Source: Geobacter sp. UBA1603 (lineage in GTDB: Bacteria; Desulfobacterota; Desulfuromonadia; Geobacterales; Pseudopelobacteraceae). Taken from it: a stretch of DNA of 26,598 nucleotides. A program made the translations under genes and the position numbers. This document shows positions 1 to 7,576 of this stretch, piece by piece. The notes under the pieces are model-generated. The model had not been told where the DNA came from. It did not search any database and saw nothing but the letters and a program-made list of their open reading frames with translations. Each line of letters opens with the position of its first letter. Within the stretch, counting starts at the first letter, position 1. The stretch is taken from assembly GCA_002322035.1 (NCBI GenBank), contig DCNF01000015.1:27396-53993 (forward strand). The letters run 5' to 3'.

Positions 1-54
1 ACCGGTAGTGGATCTGCAATGATACTCTGATAATACAGTGTTGGGAGGGATAAC
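1..54 (+). other. Left edge: end of an unidentified upstream gene plus fliL leader
   Basis: All three forward frames reach a stop within the first 30 bases (6-8, 20-22 and 28-30), so at most the last few codons of an upstream gene are present and it cannot be named. The segment also carries the fliL ribosome binding site, a GGGAGGG run at 43-49 just before the start codon. Positions 3-18 fit the spacing of a sigma-54 -24/-12 element (GG, ten bases, then GC, with TGCA at the -12 side), but the -24 side matches poorly, so I would not call it a promoter on this alone. Confidence 0.3.
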
Positions 55-624
55 ATGGCCAAGGAAGAGCAGGCTGCCGTTGAGGGTGAAGGTGGCGGCG
101 GAGGCAAGAAAAAGCTGTTTATCATCATTGGTGCTGCGGTGGCGGCGGTGGTTGTCCTTGCGGTGGTCGGCTTCATGATGATGGGCAAGGGAAAGAAAGA
201 AGCCCCAAAAGAAGGTGCCGAAGCAAAACCTGAAGCCGGCGCCCACGGCGGCGGAGCCCATGGCGGCGGTGGCCATGGCGGCGGTGCCGCGCCGGCTGGC
301 AAAGAAGGGGCTGGCGCAGCCGGTTCAAATACATATCCGCTTGAGCCGTTTATCGTCAACATTTATGACGGCCAGGAACTGCGCTATCTCAAGGTGAAGA
401 TCGAGCTTGATATGGTTGGTCCGGCGGTCAAGGGTGATCTTGATATGCGTCTGGCCGCAATCCGGGACGGGATTCTGGTACTCCTGAGCGCAAAGACCCT
501 TCAGGATATCCAGGATATCCAGGGTAAAAACCAGCTTAAGGACGAGATTCTTGGCGCTGTCAACAAGCACATTCCGCCCGGCAAGATCGCAAAAGTGTAT
601 TTCACCGATTTCGTAGTCCAGTAA
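55..624 (+). CDS. fliL: Flagellar basal-body-associated protein FliL
   Basis: FliL is a single-pass inner-membrane protein that surrounds the stator units of the flagellar motor and supports torque. The 189-residue product has a short charged cytoplasmic N-terminus, one transmembrane helix at about residues 21-43, a long low-complexity linker (44-93) and a periplasmic FliL domain from about 94 to the end, including the typical LEPFIVN segment. The linker is unusual: it is rich in Ala, Gly, Lys and Glu and contains three His residues (64, 69, 74) in Gly-rich repeats. The start is set by a strong GGGAGGG ribosome binding site. fliM follows 18 bases later, as in many fliLMNOPQR operons. Identification is firm from domain layout and context. 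Confidence 0.95.
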   Translation: MAKEEQAAVEGEGGGGGKKKLFIIIGAAVAAVVVLAVVGFMMMGKGKKEAPKEGAEAKPEAGAHGGGAHGGGGHGGGAAPAGKEGAGAAGSNTYPLEPFIVNIYDGQELRYLKVKIELDMVGPAVKGDLDMRLAAIRDGILVLLSAKTLQDIQDIQGKNQLKDEILGAVNKHIPPGKIAKVYFTDFVVQ

Positions 625-642
625 GCGGGCAGGCCGGTTCCC

Positions 643-1638
643 ATGGAAAAGATTCTTACCAAGGCAGAGATCGAAGCGCTGTTAAATGCGGTCTTCGACG
701 GGCGTATCGAGCCTGAAAAGGAACTGGCCAAGACAGAAGGGACGGCGGTCGCCTACGATCTGTTCAACAGCGAGGCCCACAAAGGTTTTGTCCCGAACCT
801 CGACATTATCTACGACAGCTTCATCCGCTATAACCGGGTCAATCTGTCGAACCGCCTGCGCAAATCGGTGGAGATCAAGAAGGTCGGTGCCCGCTCCTAC
901 AAGTTTGACGATTTTATCCAGACTCTCCCGTCGCCGGTCTGCATGGCGATTTTCAAGATAGAGCCGCTTAAAGGCGCTGCACTGATATCCTTTGACAGCG
1001 GTCTGGTGCTCGGTCTTGTTGACAGCCTGCTCGGAGGGGGCGGGGCATCCAAAATTTCTACTCTGAACCGCATGTTTACCAGCATTGAACTGCGGTTGAT
1101 GGAAAAGATCGTCAAAGATATCCTGGCAGACCTGGAAAAAGCCTGGGCGCCCCTCTACGCGACAAAAATGAATCTGCTGCGGATGGAGATGAATCCGCGT
1201 CTGATCAGCATTGTCCCGCCTGAATACCAGATCGTGACCATGTCGCTCAAGGTCCAGATCGAGGAAATATCGGGGAATATTGTTTTTGCCATCCCCTTTA
1301 TGACGATCGAACCGATCCGGGACAAACTCAAGGCGGGGATGCAGTTTGACCTGATGGCGATTGACCCCCAGTGGTCCTACCGCCTGTCATCGGAGATTCT
1401 GGAGGCGCCGCTTGAGTTGTCAGTTGAAATGGGCAACGCCGGCATTACGCTCAGCGAGCTGCTTGACCTTAAACCGGGCGACACGATTATGCTTGATAAG
1501 CCGTGTACCAGTGAAATGCAGATAAAAATTGAGGGGATCGCCAAATATCAGGGGATACCTGGCGTTCGTCATGGCAACAAGGCGGTACAGATAACCAAGA
1601 TTGTCGGAAAAGGGGGCAGCAGTGAGCGACAAGACTGA
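643..1638 (+). CDS. fliM: Flagellar motor switch protein FliM
   Basis: FliM forms the middle of the cytoplasmic C-ring, binds phosphorylated CheY and sets the direction of rotation. The 331-residue protein begins with ILTKAEIEALL, the family's N-terminal CheY-P-binding segment (LSQxEIDALL in classic members). A CheC-like middle domain follows at about 45-230, with a run of four Gly at 131-134 after the VDSLL helix. A C-terminal SpoA (FliM/FliN) domain occupies about residues 250-325. Length is normal for the family. The ribosome binding site is weak, which suggests coupling to fliL. The 3' end overlaps the chosen fliN start by 17 bases. Confidence 0.97.
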   Translation: MEKILTKAEIEALLNAVFDGRIEPEKELAKTEGTAVAYDLFNSEAHKGFVPNLDIIYDSFIRYNRVNLSNRLRKSVEIKKVGARSYKFDDFIQTLPSPVCMAIFKIEPLKGAALISFDSGLVLGLVDSLLGGGGASKISTLNRMFTSIELRLMEKIVKDILADLEKAWAPLYATKMNLLRMEMNPRLISIVPPEYQIVTMSLKVQIEEISGNIVFAIPFMTIEPIRDKLKAGMQFDLMAIDPQWSYRLSSEILEAPLELSVEMGNAGITLSELLDLKPGDTIMLDKPCTSEMQIKIEGIAKYQGIPGVRHGNKAVQITKIVGKGGSSERQD

Positions 1639-1924
1639 TGTGAACGAGAGTGAACAGCCTGACCGCAGGAAGCTCGACTTCATTCTTGACATCCCGCTGC
1701 AGGTCACCGTGGAGTTGGGACGCACCAAGCTGCTGGTAAAAGATGTCCTGCAACTCAACCAGGGTGCTGTTGTCGAGCTTACCAAGCTGGCCGGCGAGCC
1801 GCTTGATATTTTTGTCAACTCCAAGCTGGTGGCGCGGGGCGAAGCGGTTGTGGTCAACGAAAAATTCGGCGTTCGACTGGTTGATATTGTCAGCCCCAAT
1901 GAGCGAGTGGAGAAAATTTTGTGA
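1622..1924 (+). CDS. fliN: Flagellar motor switch protein FliN
   Basis: FliN is the most distal C-ring component and also docks the export ATPase complex. The product is essentially one SpoA domain (about residues 18-92) with the family segments ILDIPLQVTVELG and FGVRLVDIVSPNERV. I chose the GTG at 1622 (100 residues) over an upstream in-frame TTG at 1601, because an AGGGGG ribosome binding site at 1611-1616 is correctly spaced for the GTG and nothing comparable precedes the TTG. It overlaps fliM at its start, and its stop overlaps the fliO start as GTGA. This is the short FliN form with only a small disordered N-terminus, not the larger FliY form. Confidence 0.95.
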   Translation: MSDKTDVNESEQPDRRKLDFILDIPLQVTVELGRTKLLVKDVLQLNQGAVVELTKLAGEPLDIFVNSKLVARGEAVVVNEKFGVRLVDIVSPNERVEKIL

Positions 1925-2334
1925 AATTTATTGTGCCCGCACTGCTGCTTCTGCCGTCACTGGCATATGCTGAAAGCGCGGCGGGGCCACAGTTCAGTTT
2001 TATCGCCAGCTTTTTCCAGATGCTGGCCGCACTGGCAATTGTCGTCGGTTTGATCCTTGTCACCTGGTATGCATCGGGCCGACTTGGTCGCGGCCTGATG
2101 GCTGGGCATTTTCCTTCCCGTCACATCCGCCTGGTCGAAACCAGGCACATCTCTCCCAAAAAGTCGCTGGTGCTGGTCGAGGTTGGCGGAGAATATCTGC
2201 TGCTTTCCTGCAGCGATGACCGGCTTGAGCTGGTAAAGCAGATCGATATGCTCGAAGAAATTGAAGTTGTTGAAGAACCGGAACAGGGCCAAAGCCAGAT
2301 GACAGCGCTGATACGGAAGCTGGGGGGGCGATGA
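1921..2334 (+). CDS. fliO: Flagellar export protein FliO
   Basis: FliO is a small membrane protein that helps assemble the FliP ring of the flagellar type III export gate. The 137-residue product has a cleavable-looking signal sequence (about 1-17, ending AYA), one transmembrane helix at about 29-50 and a cytoplasmic domain containing the family-typical pattern around VETRHISPKKSLVLVEVGG. The start is GTG in a four-base GTGA overlap with fliN, and the stop overlaps fliP as ATGA, so translation is probably coupled across fliN-fliO-fliP. FliO is poorly conserved overall, so the assignment leans on the membrane layout plus its invariable position between fliN and fliP. Confidence 0.92.
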   Translation: MKFIVPALLLLPSLAYAESAAGPQFSFIASFFQMLAALAIVVGLILVTWYASGRLGRGLMAGHFPSRHIRLVETRHISPKKSLVLVEVGGEYLLLSCSDDRLELVKQIDMLEEIEVVEEPEQGQSQMTALIRKLGGR

Positions 2335-3107
2335 AGATGCCGGTAACCCTGCGCGGGTCAGGACGTGTGCTGCTCGGAGCGTCCGTGCTTGTGGCCGTTT
2401 GCGGTGTGGTTGCGGCAGTGGCCGAGCCGGTGCCGCTTCCGTCGCTGAACATCGGCGTCGGCACCGCCACCAAGCCGAATGATGTTTCGGTTACAATTCA
2501 GATTTTCCTGCTGCTGACGATCCTCTCGCTGGCCCCAGGTCTGCTGATCATGACCACCTCATTTACCAGGATTGTCGTCGTACTTTCGTTTCTGCGGACC
2601 GCCATGGGTACCCAGCAGGCGCCTTCAAACCAGATTGTGTTAGCCCTGTCGATGTTTCTGACATTTTTCATCATGGGGCCGGTCTGGCAGCAGATCAACA
2701 ACGAAGCCTACAAACCCTGGAAGGCACAGCAGATCAGCCAGGAACAAGCCATGGAACGTGCCGTCAAGCCGGTTCGCACGTTCATGCTCTCCCAGACCCG
2801 TGAAAAGGATCTGGCGTTGTTTGTCAGTCTTTCCAAGCTGCCGCGGCCAAAAAACGCCAATGACATCCCGACCCTCACCATCATCCCGGCTTTTATGATT
2901 TCGGAGCTGCGAACGGCATTCCAGATCGGTTTTCTGATTTATATCCCGTTTATTGTTGTTGATATGGTGGTGGCATCGGTCCTGATGTCGATGGGGATGA
3001 TGATGCTTCCGCCGGTCATGATTTCGCTGCCGTTCAAGGTACTGCTGTTCGTGCTGGTGGACGGCTGGGGACTGGTGATCGGCTCACTGGTCAAGAGCTT
3101 TGGATAG
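2331..3107 (+). CDS. fliP: Flagellar type III export gate protein FliP
   Basis: FliP forms the pentameric core of the export gate (FliP5-FliQ4-FliR1) through which rod, hook and filament subunits pass. The 258-residue protein has a hydrophobic cleavable N-terminal signal (about 1-31). The family signatures follow: APGLLIMTTSFTRIVVVLSF, then RTAMGTQQAPSNQ, then PAFMISELRTAFQIGFLIYI, with a conserved C-terminal hydrophobic region containing PPVMISLPFKVLLFV. Length is typical. The ATG overlaps the fliO stop by four bases, and fliQ begins nine bases after the stop. Confidence 0.97.
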   Translation: MKMPVTLRGSGRVLLGASVLVAVCGVVAAVAEPVPLPSLNIGVGTATKPNDVSVTIQIFLLLTILSLAPGLLIMTTSFTRIVVVLSFLRTAMGTQQAPSNQIVLALSMFLTFFIMGPVWQQINNEAYKPWKAQQISQEQAMERAVKPVRTFMLSQTREKDLALFVSLSKLPRPKNANDIPTLTIIPAFMISELRTAFQIGFLIYIPFIVVDMVVASVLMSMGMMMLPPVMISLPFKVLLFVLVDGWGLVIGSLVKSFG

Positions 3108-3116
3108 GAACCGGCG

Positions 3117-3386
3117 ATGACTCCTGAACTTGTTGTACAACTGGCCCGGCGCAGTTTCGAAGCGACGCTGCTGCTGGCCGCCCCGCTGCTCTTGTTCAGC
3201 CTGGTGGTGGGGCTTCTGATCAGCGTCTTCCAGGCGGTCACGTCGATCAACGAGGCCACCCTTGCCTTTGCCCCCAAAATCCTGGCGGTGATGATCGCCA
3301 TGATCATTTTTTTCCCCTGGATGATGAGCTACATGAGTGACTTTACCCGCGAGATCTATTCCCTCATCGCCACCATGCGACGCTGA
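3117..3386 (+). CDS. fliQ: Flagellar type III export gate protein FliQ
   Basis: FliQ is a small helical-hairpin subunit on the outside of the FliPQR gate. The 89-residue length is exactly typical. Two hydrophobic segments (about 16-38 and 52-72) flank the conserved GLLISVFQAVTSINEATLAF region. It lies in the invariant fliP-fliQ-fliR order, nine bases after fliP, with a GGAA ribosome binding element just upstream. Confidence 0.96.
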   Translation: MTPELVVQLARRSFEATLLLAAPLLLFSLVVGLLISVFQAVTSINEATLAFAPKILAVMIAMIIFFPWMMSYMSDFTREIYSLIATMRR

Positions 3387-3421
3387 AGCCGATGGGCGGC
3401 CGCCCGCGGAGGTCTGGACCG

Positions 3422-4219
3422 ATGTTTCCCCTGCTGCCTTTTCCCGCCTCGTCCGAGGTGATCATGTTTGCCCTGGTGCTCTCGCGGGTTGCCGGTATTT
3501 TTTCCGCCCTGCCGGTGTTCGGGGGGCGACGGCTGCCGATCAGGATCAAAGCGGTCACCGTGCTGATGATCACCCTGGTCTGTTTTCCTCTGCTGGCAAT
3601 CACACCGCCCCGCCAGATGCCGACGGATACCTTCAGCCTGGCTCTTCTGGCGCTTTCCGAAGTCATGGTCGGTCTTACCCTGGCATTTGTCACCCAGATA
3701 ATTTTTGCCGCCGTCGAGTTCAGTGGCCAAATTCTCGGTATGCAGATCGGTTTTACCATCTCGTCAGTCATCGACCCCATGTTCGGTAACCAGGCTCAGA
3801 TCATGGCGGTTATGCAAACACTGCTGGCGACCCTTCTGTTTCTTGCCCTCAACATCCATCACGTTTTTATAGGCACTATTATCGACAGCTTTTCGGTGAT
3901 ACCGATCGGGGGGTGGCATCTGAACAGCGAGATCATCAGCTTTCTGATCCGCAGGACTTCGGACGTGTTCATCATCGGTATTCGCCTTGCCGCACCAGTG
4001 ATGGTGGCACTGCTGCTCGCCAGCGTCGCGCTGGGGGTCATGGCCCGCGCATTTCCGCAAATGAATGTTTTCATGGTCAGCATGCCGCTCAATATCGGGC
4101 TCGGCCTGATAATCCTCGGAACGACGCTGTCGATTTTCTTCCATGTGCTTGAAGTCAGTTTCGGGCAGCTTAAGGGGCAGGTCGACACGCTCCTGCGGCT
4201 GATGGTAAAGGGGGGATGA
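3422..4219 (+). CDS. fliR: Flagellar type III export gate protein FliR
   Basis: FliR is the single-copy subunit that completes the FliPQR export gate; together with FlhB it controls gate opening. The protein is polytopic, with about six hydrophobic segments and the family-typical segments ALVLSRVAGIFSALPVFGG, SEVMVGLTLAF and EFSGQILGMQIGF. I chose the ATG at 3422 (265 residues) because GGAGG at 3408-3412 is correctly spaced for it. An in-frame ATG at 3392 would add a charged ten-residue extension without a good ribosome binding site. The stop codon lies three bases before the proposed CTG start of flhB, in the same reading frame. Confidence 0.95.
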   Translation: MFPLLPFPASSEVIMFALVLSRVAGIFSALPVFGGRRLPIRIKAVTVLMITLVCFPLLAITPPRQMPTDTFSLALLALSEVMVGLTLAFVTQIIFAAVEFSGQILGMQIGFTISSVIDPMFGNQAQIMAVMQTLLATLLFLALNIHHVFIGTIIDSFSVIPIGGWHLNSEIISFLIRRTSDVFIIGIRLAAPVMVALLLASVALGVMARAFPQMNVFMVSMPLNIGLGLIILGTTLSIFFHVLEVSFGQLKGQVDTLLRLMVKGG

Positions 4220-4222
4220 CGA

Positions 4223-5296
4223 CTGGCTGAAGATGTCGATAAGCATTCCAAAACCGAGCAACCCACCGGCAAGAGGCTTGAAAAAGCCCGGGAGCAGGGG
4301 GCGCCGCCCCAAAGCCAGGTTCTTACCAGTGCCCTGACGCTCTTGGCGGGTATTGTCAGCCTCTACCTGTTTGGCAGCTACATGATGGATTCGCTCAAAA
4401 AACATACCGTCTCGATCTTCACGACCATGGGTACGTTTGAGCTGACGCCCGCCAATCTTCAGACTCTCTCGATCAAGCTGTTCGTCCTGGTGATCATGCT
4501 GCTGGCCCCGCTGTTCGTGGTTGTCATCATTACCGGTGTAACTTCCAAAATTGTCCAGGACGAAGGCCGGATCGATTTCAATCTCGAGCGGATGTCGTTT
4601 GATCTTTCAAAGCTTAACCCGCTTTCCGGGTTTGGCCGCATTTTCAACAAGGATGCCGCCATTGAGATGATCAAGTCGCTGTTGAAACTGCTGGTTGTCG
4701 CCTGGATCGCCTACCGGGTTCTTCGGGACGAGATGCAGAATATCACCTTTCTGGCAGAGGCCGATATCGAGGTGATCATAAGTTTTGTCGGGCACATCGC
4801 ATTCAAAATCGTCACCCACACCTGCGGAATTCTGATCGTTCTTGGAATTATCGACATGGTCTATGTCAAGTGGCGTTATATCGAAAACCTCAAGATGACC
4901 AAGCAGGAGGTCAAGGATGAAGCGAAAGAATCGGAAGGCAACCCGGAAATAAAGGGCAAAATCAAGAAGATGCAGTTTCAGATGGCCCGCCGGCGGATGA
5001 TTGCTATTATCCCGACGGCGGACGTTGTTATTACTAATCCGACCCACTACGCCGTCGCGATCAAATATGAGCGGGACCGGATGATCGCCCCGGTCGTGCT
5101 GGCCAAGGGTGCCGATATCATGGCTCAGGCGATCAAGGCGATTGCCAAGGAGCATGGCGTTACCCTGGTGGAGAACCGTTTTCTGGCCCGCGAATTGTTT
5201 GACCAGGTTGAAGAAAATCATCCGATCCCCGAATCGCTCTACGCCGCTGTGGCCGAAGTGCTGGCCTATGTCTACCGACTCCAGGGCAAAGTGTAG
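4223..5296 (+). CDS. flhB: Flagellar export switch protein FlhB, apparent CTG start
   Basis: FlhB switches the export apparatus from rod/hook to filament substrates. Four transmembrane segments precede a cytoplasmic domain with the autocleavage motif NPTH at residues 272-275 and conserved SEGNPEIKGKIK. The first in-frame ATG is at 4343, but it would remove the well-conserved leader. Upstream, directly after the fliR stop, the frame continues with AEDVDKHSKTEQPTGKRLEK, a clear FlhB N-terminus (compare the family's AED..EKTE.AT.KR). The only start-like codon there is CTG at 4223, preceded by a G-rich ribosome binding site (4209-4215), giving 357 residues, the normal length. The alternative is a one-base sequencing or real frameshift: an ATG at 4216 opens a frame that stops after four codons. 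Confidence 0.93.
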   Translation: MAEDVDKHSKTEQPTGKRLEKAREQGAPPQSQVLTSALTLLAGIVSLYLFGSYMMDSLKKHTVSIFTTMGTFELTPANLQTLSIKLFVLVIMLLAPLFVVVIITGVTSKIVQDEGRIDFNLERMSFDLSKLNPLSGFGRIFNKDAAIEMIKSLLKLLVVAWIAYRVLRDEMQNITFLAEADIEVIISFVGHIAFKIVTHTCGILIVLGIIDMVYVKWRYIENLKMTKQEVKDEAKESEGNPEIKGKIKKMQFQMARRRMIAIIPTADVVITNPTHYAVAIKYERDRMIAPVVLAKGADIMAQAIKAIAKEHGVTLVENRFLARELFDQVEENHPIPESLYAAVAEVLAYVYRLQGKV

Positions 5297-5317
5297 TCCA
5301 ACCCTGGTCATTTTTTT
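5281..5317 (+). terminator. Weak candidate terminator at the flhB 3' end
   Basis: CCAGGG (5281-5286) pairs perfectly with CCCTGG (5302-5307), and three bases later there are seven consecutive T (5311-5317). The loop is 15 bases and contains the flhB stop codon. A six-base stem with a large loop is weak for an intrinsic terminator, so it may only attenuate. The rest of the 195-base gap to flhA (5318-5491) shows no good promoter to my eye. Confidence 0.35.
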
Positions 5318-5491
5318 GACAGGCCTTCAATCCTTTGACGCGGCCCCCTCCCTGTTTTGCGCAGCCGCACCTCCCAACTATCTGAATTCGAACGATTATA
5401 TCCCGTTGCCGGCGATGCGTCTGGCGGCATGGAAAATGCATAATAGCCCTGGTTTCAAGAGAGGGTAAGAGTCGCGCCGGAAAGCAGACGT

Positions 5492-7576
5492 ATGGCACAC
5501 GGAACAACAGAAACGCTCGAGTTGGGAGCCTTCCGGAAAAATTCGGATATTTATGTGGCGCTGGGGTTGATCGGCGTGCTGTCGCTGATGATTATCCCGC
5601 TGCCGGCGTTTATGCTCGATCTTTTTCTGGCAGCCAACATAACCATAGCGCTGGCGATCCTGCTGGTCTGCCTCTATACCCGCCACCCCCTCGATTTTTC
5701 GGTATTCCCTTCCGTCCTTCTGGTAACAACCCTCTTCCGGCTGGCGCTCAATATAGCCTCGACCAGATTGATCCTGCTGCACGGCAGTGAAGGTGTCGAA
5801 GCGGCCGGAGCGGTTATCAAGGCCTTTGGCCAGTTTGTGGTCGGTGGGAACTATGTGGTCGGGGCGGTCATTTTTCTTATTTTGGTGATCATTAACTTCG
5901 TGGTTATCACCAAAGGCGCCGGCCGTGTGGCCGAAGTCACGGCCCGCTTCACCCTTGATGCCATGCCGGGCAAACAAATGGCGATCGATGCCGACCTGTC
6001 CGCCGGCATGATTACGGAAAAGGAGGCCCGGAACCGGCGGACCAGAATCGCCCGCGAGGCCGATTTTTACGGTTCGATGGACGGCGCCAGCAAGTTCGTG
6101 CGCGGCGATGCGGTGGCCGGCATTCTGATTGTGCTGGTCAATATTTTCGGTGGGCTGATCATCGGCGTTTGGCAGCAGGGGATGCCGCTACAGGCAGCGT
6201 TGACCAATTATACCCTTCTGACCATCGGCGAAGGGCTGGTGGCCCAGATCCCGGCCCTGATCATTTCAACGGCGGCCGGTGTGATCGTGACACGCTCGGC
6301 CGATGAAAACAATTTCGGCCATGAAATTACCGGCCAGTTCCTTAATTACCCCAAGGCGTTCTACGTTTCATCCGGCGTTCTGTTTCTTTTTGCCCTGATT
6401 CCCGGTCTACCGCATTTTGCATTTCTGCTGCTTTCGGGGGCGGCGTTTCTGACCGGAACCCTGGCCCGGGAGAAGGCCGAGCTGGTTGAAGAGGCGGGAA
6501 TTGCCGAAGCGGTGGCTGGCGATGAAGCCATTGACCAGGCATCGTCAATCCGTCCGCTGGATGTGCTTGAACTGGAGGTAGGGTACGGTCTGGTGCCGAT
6601 GGTTGATGCGGCCCAGGACGGTGAGCTCCTGGAGCGGATCCGTTCGATACGGCGGCAGTATGCCCAGAAGATGGGTTTTGTCGTTCCTCCGATCCATATC
6701 CATGACAACCTTCAGCTGAAACCCTACGAGTACAACCTGCTTATTCGCGGTGCGCGGGTCGGCGGCAGCGAGCTGACCGGCCAGTATCTGGCCATGGATT
6801 CTGGCGGGGTGACCGCCCGCATCGACGGGGTCAGCGCCCAGGAGCCGGTCTTCAACCTGCCGGCGGTCTGGATCAGGGCCGAAGATCGTGACAACGCCCA
6901 GATCAACGGCTACACCGTGGTTGACAGCACCACCGTGATAGCCACCCACATCAGCGAGGTTATCAAGCGCTACTCGCACGAACTGGTCGGCCGCCAGGAA
7001 CTGCAGCAGCTTCTGGACAATGTGTCTGCCAGTGCACCAAAGGTCGTCGAAGAGCTCATTCCCGGCCTGCTCAATCTCGGTACAGTCCTGCGGGTGGTCA
7101 AAAATCTGCTCAAAGAGGGTGTTTCGATCCGGGATATGCGGACAATCCTGGAAACACTGGCGGACTATGCGTCGATTACCCGTGATCCCGATGTGCTGAC
7201 CGAGTTTGTGCGACAGGGGCTGGGGCGTTTCATTGCTGACCAGTACACGCTTGAGGACGATACGCTTTTTCTGGTAACGCTTGACCGTCATGTGGAGGAT
7301 CTGGTTGCCGATGCCATCCAGCCGTCAGACCAGGGCAGCTATCTGGCATTGGAGCCGGCAGTCGCCCAACAGGTGATTACCGTGATCCGCTCCATGTCTG
7401 ACCGTTTCGCCATGAGCGGCGCCCAGCCGGTGCTGCTTGCATCTCCGACTATCCGCCGCCATGTCAGGAAACTGATCGAGCGGTTCGTGCCGCACATGGC
7501 AGTGTTGTCGCACAACGAGATCCCGCAGAATGTCAAAATTCAGTCACTGGGGGTGGTAAGCATACATGCTGGTTAA
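5492..7576 (+). CDS. flhA: Flagellar export gate protein FlhA
   Basis: FlhA is the largest export-gate component: a nonameric inner-membrane ring whose cytoplasmic part docks chaperone-substrate complexes and couples proton flow to secretion. The 694-residue protein has about eight transmembrane helices in its first 330 residues. The diagnostic FHIPEP-family block lies at about 141-173 (KGAGRVAEVTARFTLDAMPG, then KQMAIDADLSAG). A large soluble C-terminal domain starts at about 345. The start is ATG at 5492 with GGAAAG about ten bases upstream. It follows a 195-base gap after flhB, and its last 11 bases overlap flhF. Confidence 0.97.
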   Translation: MAHGTTETLELGAFRKNSDIYVALGLIGVLSLMIIPLPAFMLDLFLAANITIALAILLVCLYTRHPLDFSVFPSVLLVTTLFRLALNIASTRLILLHGSEGVEAAGAVIKAFGQFVVGGNYVVGAVIFLILVIINFVVITKGAGRVAEVTARFTLDAMPGKQMAIDADLSAGMITEKEARNRRTRIAREADFYGSMDGASKFVRGDAVAGILIVLVNIFGGLIIGVWQQGMPLQAALTNYTLLTIGEGLVAQIPALIISTAAGVIVTRSADENNFGHEITGQFLNYPKAFYVSSGVLFLFALIPGLPHFAFLLLSGAAFLTGTLAREKAELVEEAGIAEAVAGDEAIDQASSIRPLDVLELEVGYGLVPMVDAAQDGELLERIRSIRRQYAQKMGFVVPPIHIHDNLQLKPYEYNLLIRGARVGGSELTGQYLAMDSGGVTARIDGVSAQEPVFNLPAVWIRAEDRDNAQINGYTVVDSTTVIATHISEVIKRYSHELVGRQELQQLLDNVSASAPKVVEELIPGLLNLGTVLRVVKNLLKEGVSIRDMRTILETLADYASITRDPDVLTEFVRQGLGRFIADQYTLEDDTLFLVTLDRHVEDLVADAIQPSDQGSYLALEPAVAQQVITVIRSMSDRFAMSGAQPVLLASPTIRRHVRKLIERFVPHMAVLSHNEIPQNVKIQSLGVVSIHAG

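Noticed and set aside
500..525. Tandem GGATATCC palindromes inside fliL
   Set aside because: Two in-frame copies simply encode repeated Gln-Asp-Ile within a conserved helix, with no sign of a regulatory role.
3764..4405. A 213-codon - strand frame opposite fliR and the 5' end of flhB
   Set aside because: Its composition (very rich in His, Gln, Asp and Arg) is the antisense of membrane protein codons, and the sense genes are certain.
5304..5319. Sigma-54 -24/-12 promoter before flhA
   Set aside because: The GG at -24 and the ten-base spacing are present, but the -12 dinucleotide is GA rather than GC and the T run is better explained by the hairpin before it.
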